Assembly (NCBI RefSeq): GCF_000698595.1
Contig: NZ_JFHC01000017.1
Location: forward strand, 1-64,000
Direction: 5' to 3'
DNA from: Caballeronia glathei
GTDB lineage: Bacteria; Pseudomonadota; Gammaproteobacteria; Burkholderiales; Burkholderiaceae
Length of the DNA: 64,000 bases
The notes under the pieces were generated by a model. That model ran no database searches, was not told the origin of the DNA, and saw only the letters and a program-made list of their open reading frames with translations. The position numbers and the translations under genes are program-made. Each line of letters begins with the position of its first letter. The stretch's first letter is position 1. Below, one piece after another: positions 62,449-64,000 of this stretch.

Positions 62449-64000
62449 CGACCTGCTTCTCGACTACTACCAGCGCGAGCTGAGCTATCTGCGGCGCGCG
62501 AGCGAAAGCTTCGCACAGCGCTATCCGAAGATCGCGCGCCGGCTGGAGCTGGGGCCGGGCGAAAGCGCCGATCCACACGTCGAACGTCTCATCGAAAGTT
62601 TCGCCGTCTTGACCGCGCGCATCCAGCGCACCCTCGACGACGAGTATTCGGAGCTGACCGACGGGCTGCTCGAGCAATTCTATCCGTACGTGTCGCGGCC
62701 GCTGCCGTCGATGACGATCGTGCAGTTCGAAGCGGACGCGACCCAGGGCAGCGTCGCCGAAGGCTACACGGTGCCGCGCGAGACGCCACTGCAGCACGTC
62801 ACGTCCAACGGCACGACGATCCGCTGGCGCACTTCCGCCGACGTCACGCTGTGGCCGATCGAGCTGCAGGATGCCCAGATCCTCAATGCCGAAGAAGCGC
62901 AGGCCGCGACCGGCGAGCCGACGCTGCAGGCAGCCCTGCGCCTGTCGCTGAGATGCACGGGCCTGCACACGTTCGGCGCGCTGCCGGTGAGGCGGCTGCG
63001 CGTTCGGCTCGCGGGTTCGCCGGTCACTGCCGCCGCCCTTTACGATCTGCTGTGTGCCCATGCCGCCGGGGCGTATCTGCAGACGCCGGGCGAAGCGCCG
63101 CGCCGCCTGGCGGGCCGGCCCGAACCGGTCGGCTTCGACGACAAGCAGGCACTGTTGCCGCTCGAAGACGGCGTTCATCCCGCCTGCCGGCTCCTCGTCG
63201 AATACTTTGCCTTTCCCGAGAAGTTCGCGTTCTTCGACCTGCCGTTCGTGCCGTCGGCCGACGCGGGCAACCAGCTCGACCTGCTGATCGGTTTCACCGC
63301 TGCGCCGGGCGGCAGGCTCACGCTGCATGCCCACGACTTCGCGCTCGGCTCGACGCCCGCGATCAATCTTTTTGCGCGCACCTCCGAGCCGCTGCGGCCC
63401 GACGGCACCCAGCGCGAAATGCGCGTGAGTCCGGATGCGCACCGCGAGGCGAGCAGCGAGATCTACGCGGTGCGCATGGTACGCTCGGTGCAGGGCCGCG
63501 ATGTCGTGGAAGTCCCGCCCTATTACGGCGTCCAGCACGGCACGGGCGCGACGCTCTACTGGCACGCGCGGCGCGTGACCGGCATGCATCCGTCACGTCC
63601 CGGCAGCGACATCATGCTGACCTTCGTCGATACGCGCTTCGATCCGGTCACGCCCAGTACGCGCACGCTGACGGCCGGGCTGCTGTGCACGAACCGGCAC
63701 CTCGCGCAAGCGCTCGAACCGGGCGCCCCGTTGTCATTCGAAGCGCCGGGTCCGGTCGCGAGCGTGCGGATCGCCCATCGGCCGACGCCGCAAATCGCCG
63801 CTTCACTCGACGGAAGTTCGCGCTGGCGGCTCGCGTCCCAGTTCGTGCTGAACCACGCTTCGCTGGTCGCCGGTCCGGATGCGCTGCAGACGCTGCGCGA
63901 GATGCTCGAACTGCACAACCTCGCAGCGAGTCCCGCTGCCCAGCGGCAGATTGCGGGACTGAGCGCGGTGGCGAGCGAGCCGATCGTCGCGCATGTCGGC
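62432..64000 (+). CDS. tssF: T6SS baseplate protein TssF (partial, runs off the window)
   Basis: ATG 62432 lies inside the end of tssE; the frame is open for 523 codons to the last base. It begins MNDSLDDLLLDYYQRELSYL and has RYPKIARRLELGPGESADPH, VERLIESFAVLTARIQRTLD and EQFYPYVSRPLPSM, the standard TssF opening. About 100 residues are missing relative to the usual 620. TssF and TssG form the baseplate wedge; tssG and tssH are expected next. Confidence 0.93.
   Translation, partial: MNDSLDDLLLDYYQRELSYLRRASESFAQRYPKIARRLELGPGESADPHVERLIESFAVLTARIQRTLDDEYSELTDGLLEQFYPYVSRPLPSMTIVQFEADATQGSVAEGYTVPRETPLQHVTSNGTTIRWRTSADVTLWPIELQDAQILNAEEAQAATGEPTLQAALRLSLRCTGLHTFGALPVRRLRVRLAGSPVTAAALYDLLCAHAAGAYLQTPGEAPRRLAGRPEPVGFDDKQALLPLEDGVHPACRLLVEYFAFPEKFAFFDLPFVPSADAGNQLDLLIGFTAAPGGRLTLHAHDFALGSTPAINLFARTSEPLRPDGTQREMRVSPDAHREASSEIYAVRMVRSVQGRDVVEVPPYYGVQHGTGATLYWHARRVTGMHPSRPGSDIMLTFVDTRFDPVTPSTRTLTAGLLCTNRHLAQALEPGAPLSFEAPGPVASVRIAHRPTPQIAASLDGSSRWRLASQFVLNHASLVAGPDALQTLREMLELHNLAASPAAQRQIAGLSAVASEPIVAHVG

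Noticed and set aside
1..64000. CRISPR arrays, tRNA or rRNA genes, insertion sequences and attachment sites
   Set aside because: Read through for repeated spacers, tRNA cloverleaf signatures and transposase motifs; none was found.

Overview
The window reads as a GC-rich betaproteobacterial genome of the Burkholderia/Paraburkholderia/Caballeronia group. The evidence is family content: DUF4148 and DUF3562 proteins, a YSC84/BPSL1445-type lipoprotein, a hopanoid C-3 methylase (HpnR), many LysR regulators and a complete-looking type VI secretion (T6SS) core. The mix of catabolic operons, each with its own regulator and transporter, small envelope proteins and gene relics looks like a secondary chromosome or megaplasmid; that placement is an inference. 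No rRNA, tRNA, CRISPR array, insertion sequence or origin was seen.

Layout. 0-5 kb: the end of a DUF2092 gene, a Q/N-repeat secreted protein, an ACT-domain protein, a GlxA-type regulator divergent from a GNAT acetyltransferase, then a short-chain dehydrogenase. 4.9-13 kb: a LysR regulator divergent from a seven-gene operon (argH-like lyase, three-part amino-acid ABC transporter, two polysaccharide-deacetylase-family hydrolases, MmgE/PrpD protein) that looks like uptake and breakdown of an amino-acid-derived compound, perhaps an aminopolycarboxylate. 13-19.8 kb: a sparse region of small exported proteins, with a clear relic of electron-transfer flavoprotein-ubiquinone oxidoreductase. 19.8-24 kb: hpnR, then a TetR regulator with matching palindromic operators on both sides, a Tat-exported alpha/beta hydrolase and an isochorismatase-type hydrolase.

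24.5-35.4 kb: an FMO / Rid / DUF1028 / ArgE operon on the minus strand, a LysR gene, and a plus-strand operon joining a Rieske oxygenase to a spermidine/putrescine-type ABC transporter. 35.8-39 kb: a SulP transporter and small proteins. 39.5-45.4 kb: an orphan branched-chain-type binding protein, an Lrp regulator, and diaminopropionate ammonia-lyase / M20 amidohydrolase / SLC13 transporter. 46-49 kb: a CbbR-like LysR divergent from an unknown gene and a type II NADH dehydrogenase.

49.3-64 kb: the T6SS. Minus-strand genes tssJ-K-L-M-A are followed by an unrecognised 415-residue gene; plus-strand tssB-C-hcp-E-F run off the window edge. TssM lacks the usual P-loop and TssL carries a proline-rich tail instead of a peptidoglycan-binding domain. 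Together they supply the membrane complex (J, L, M), baseplate parts (K, E, F), sheath (B, C), tube (Hcp) and TssA; tssG, tssH and vgrG would have to lie outside.
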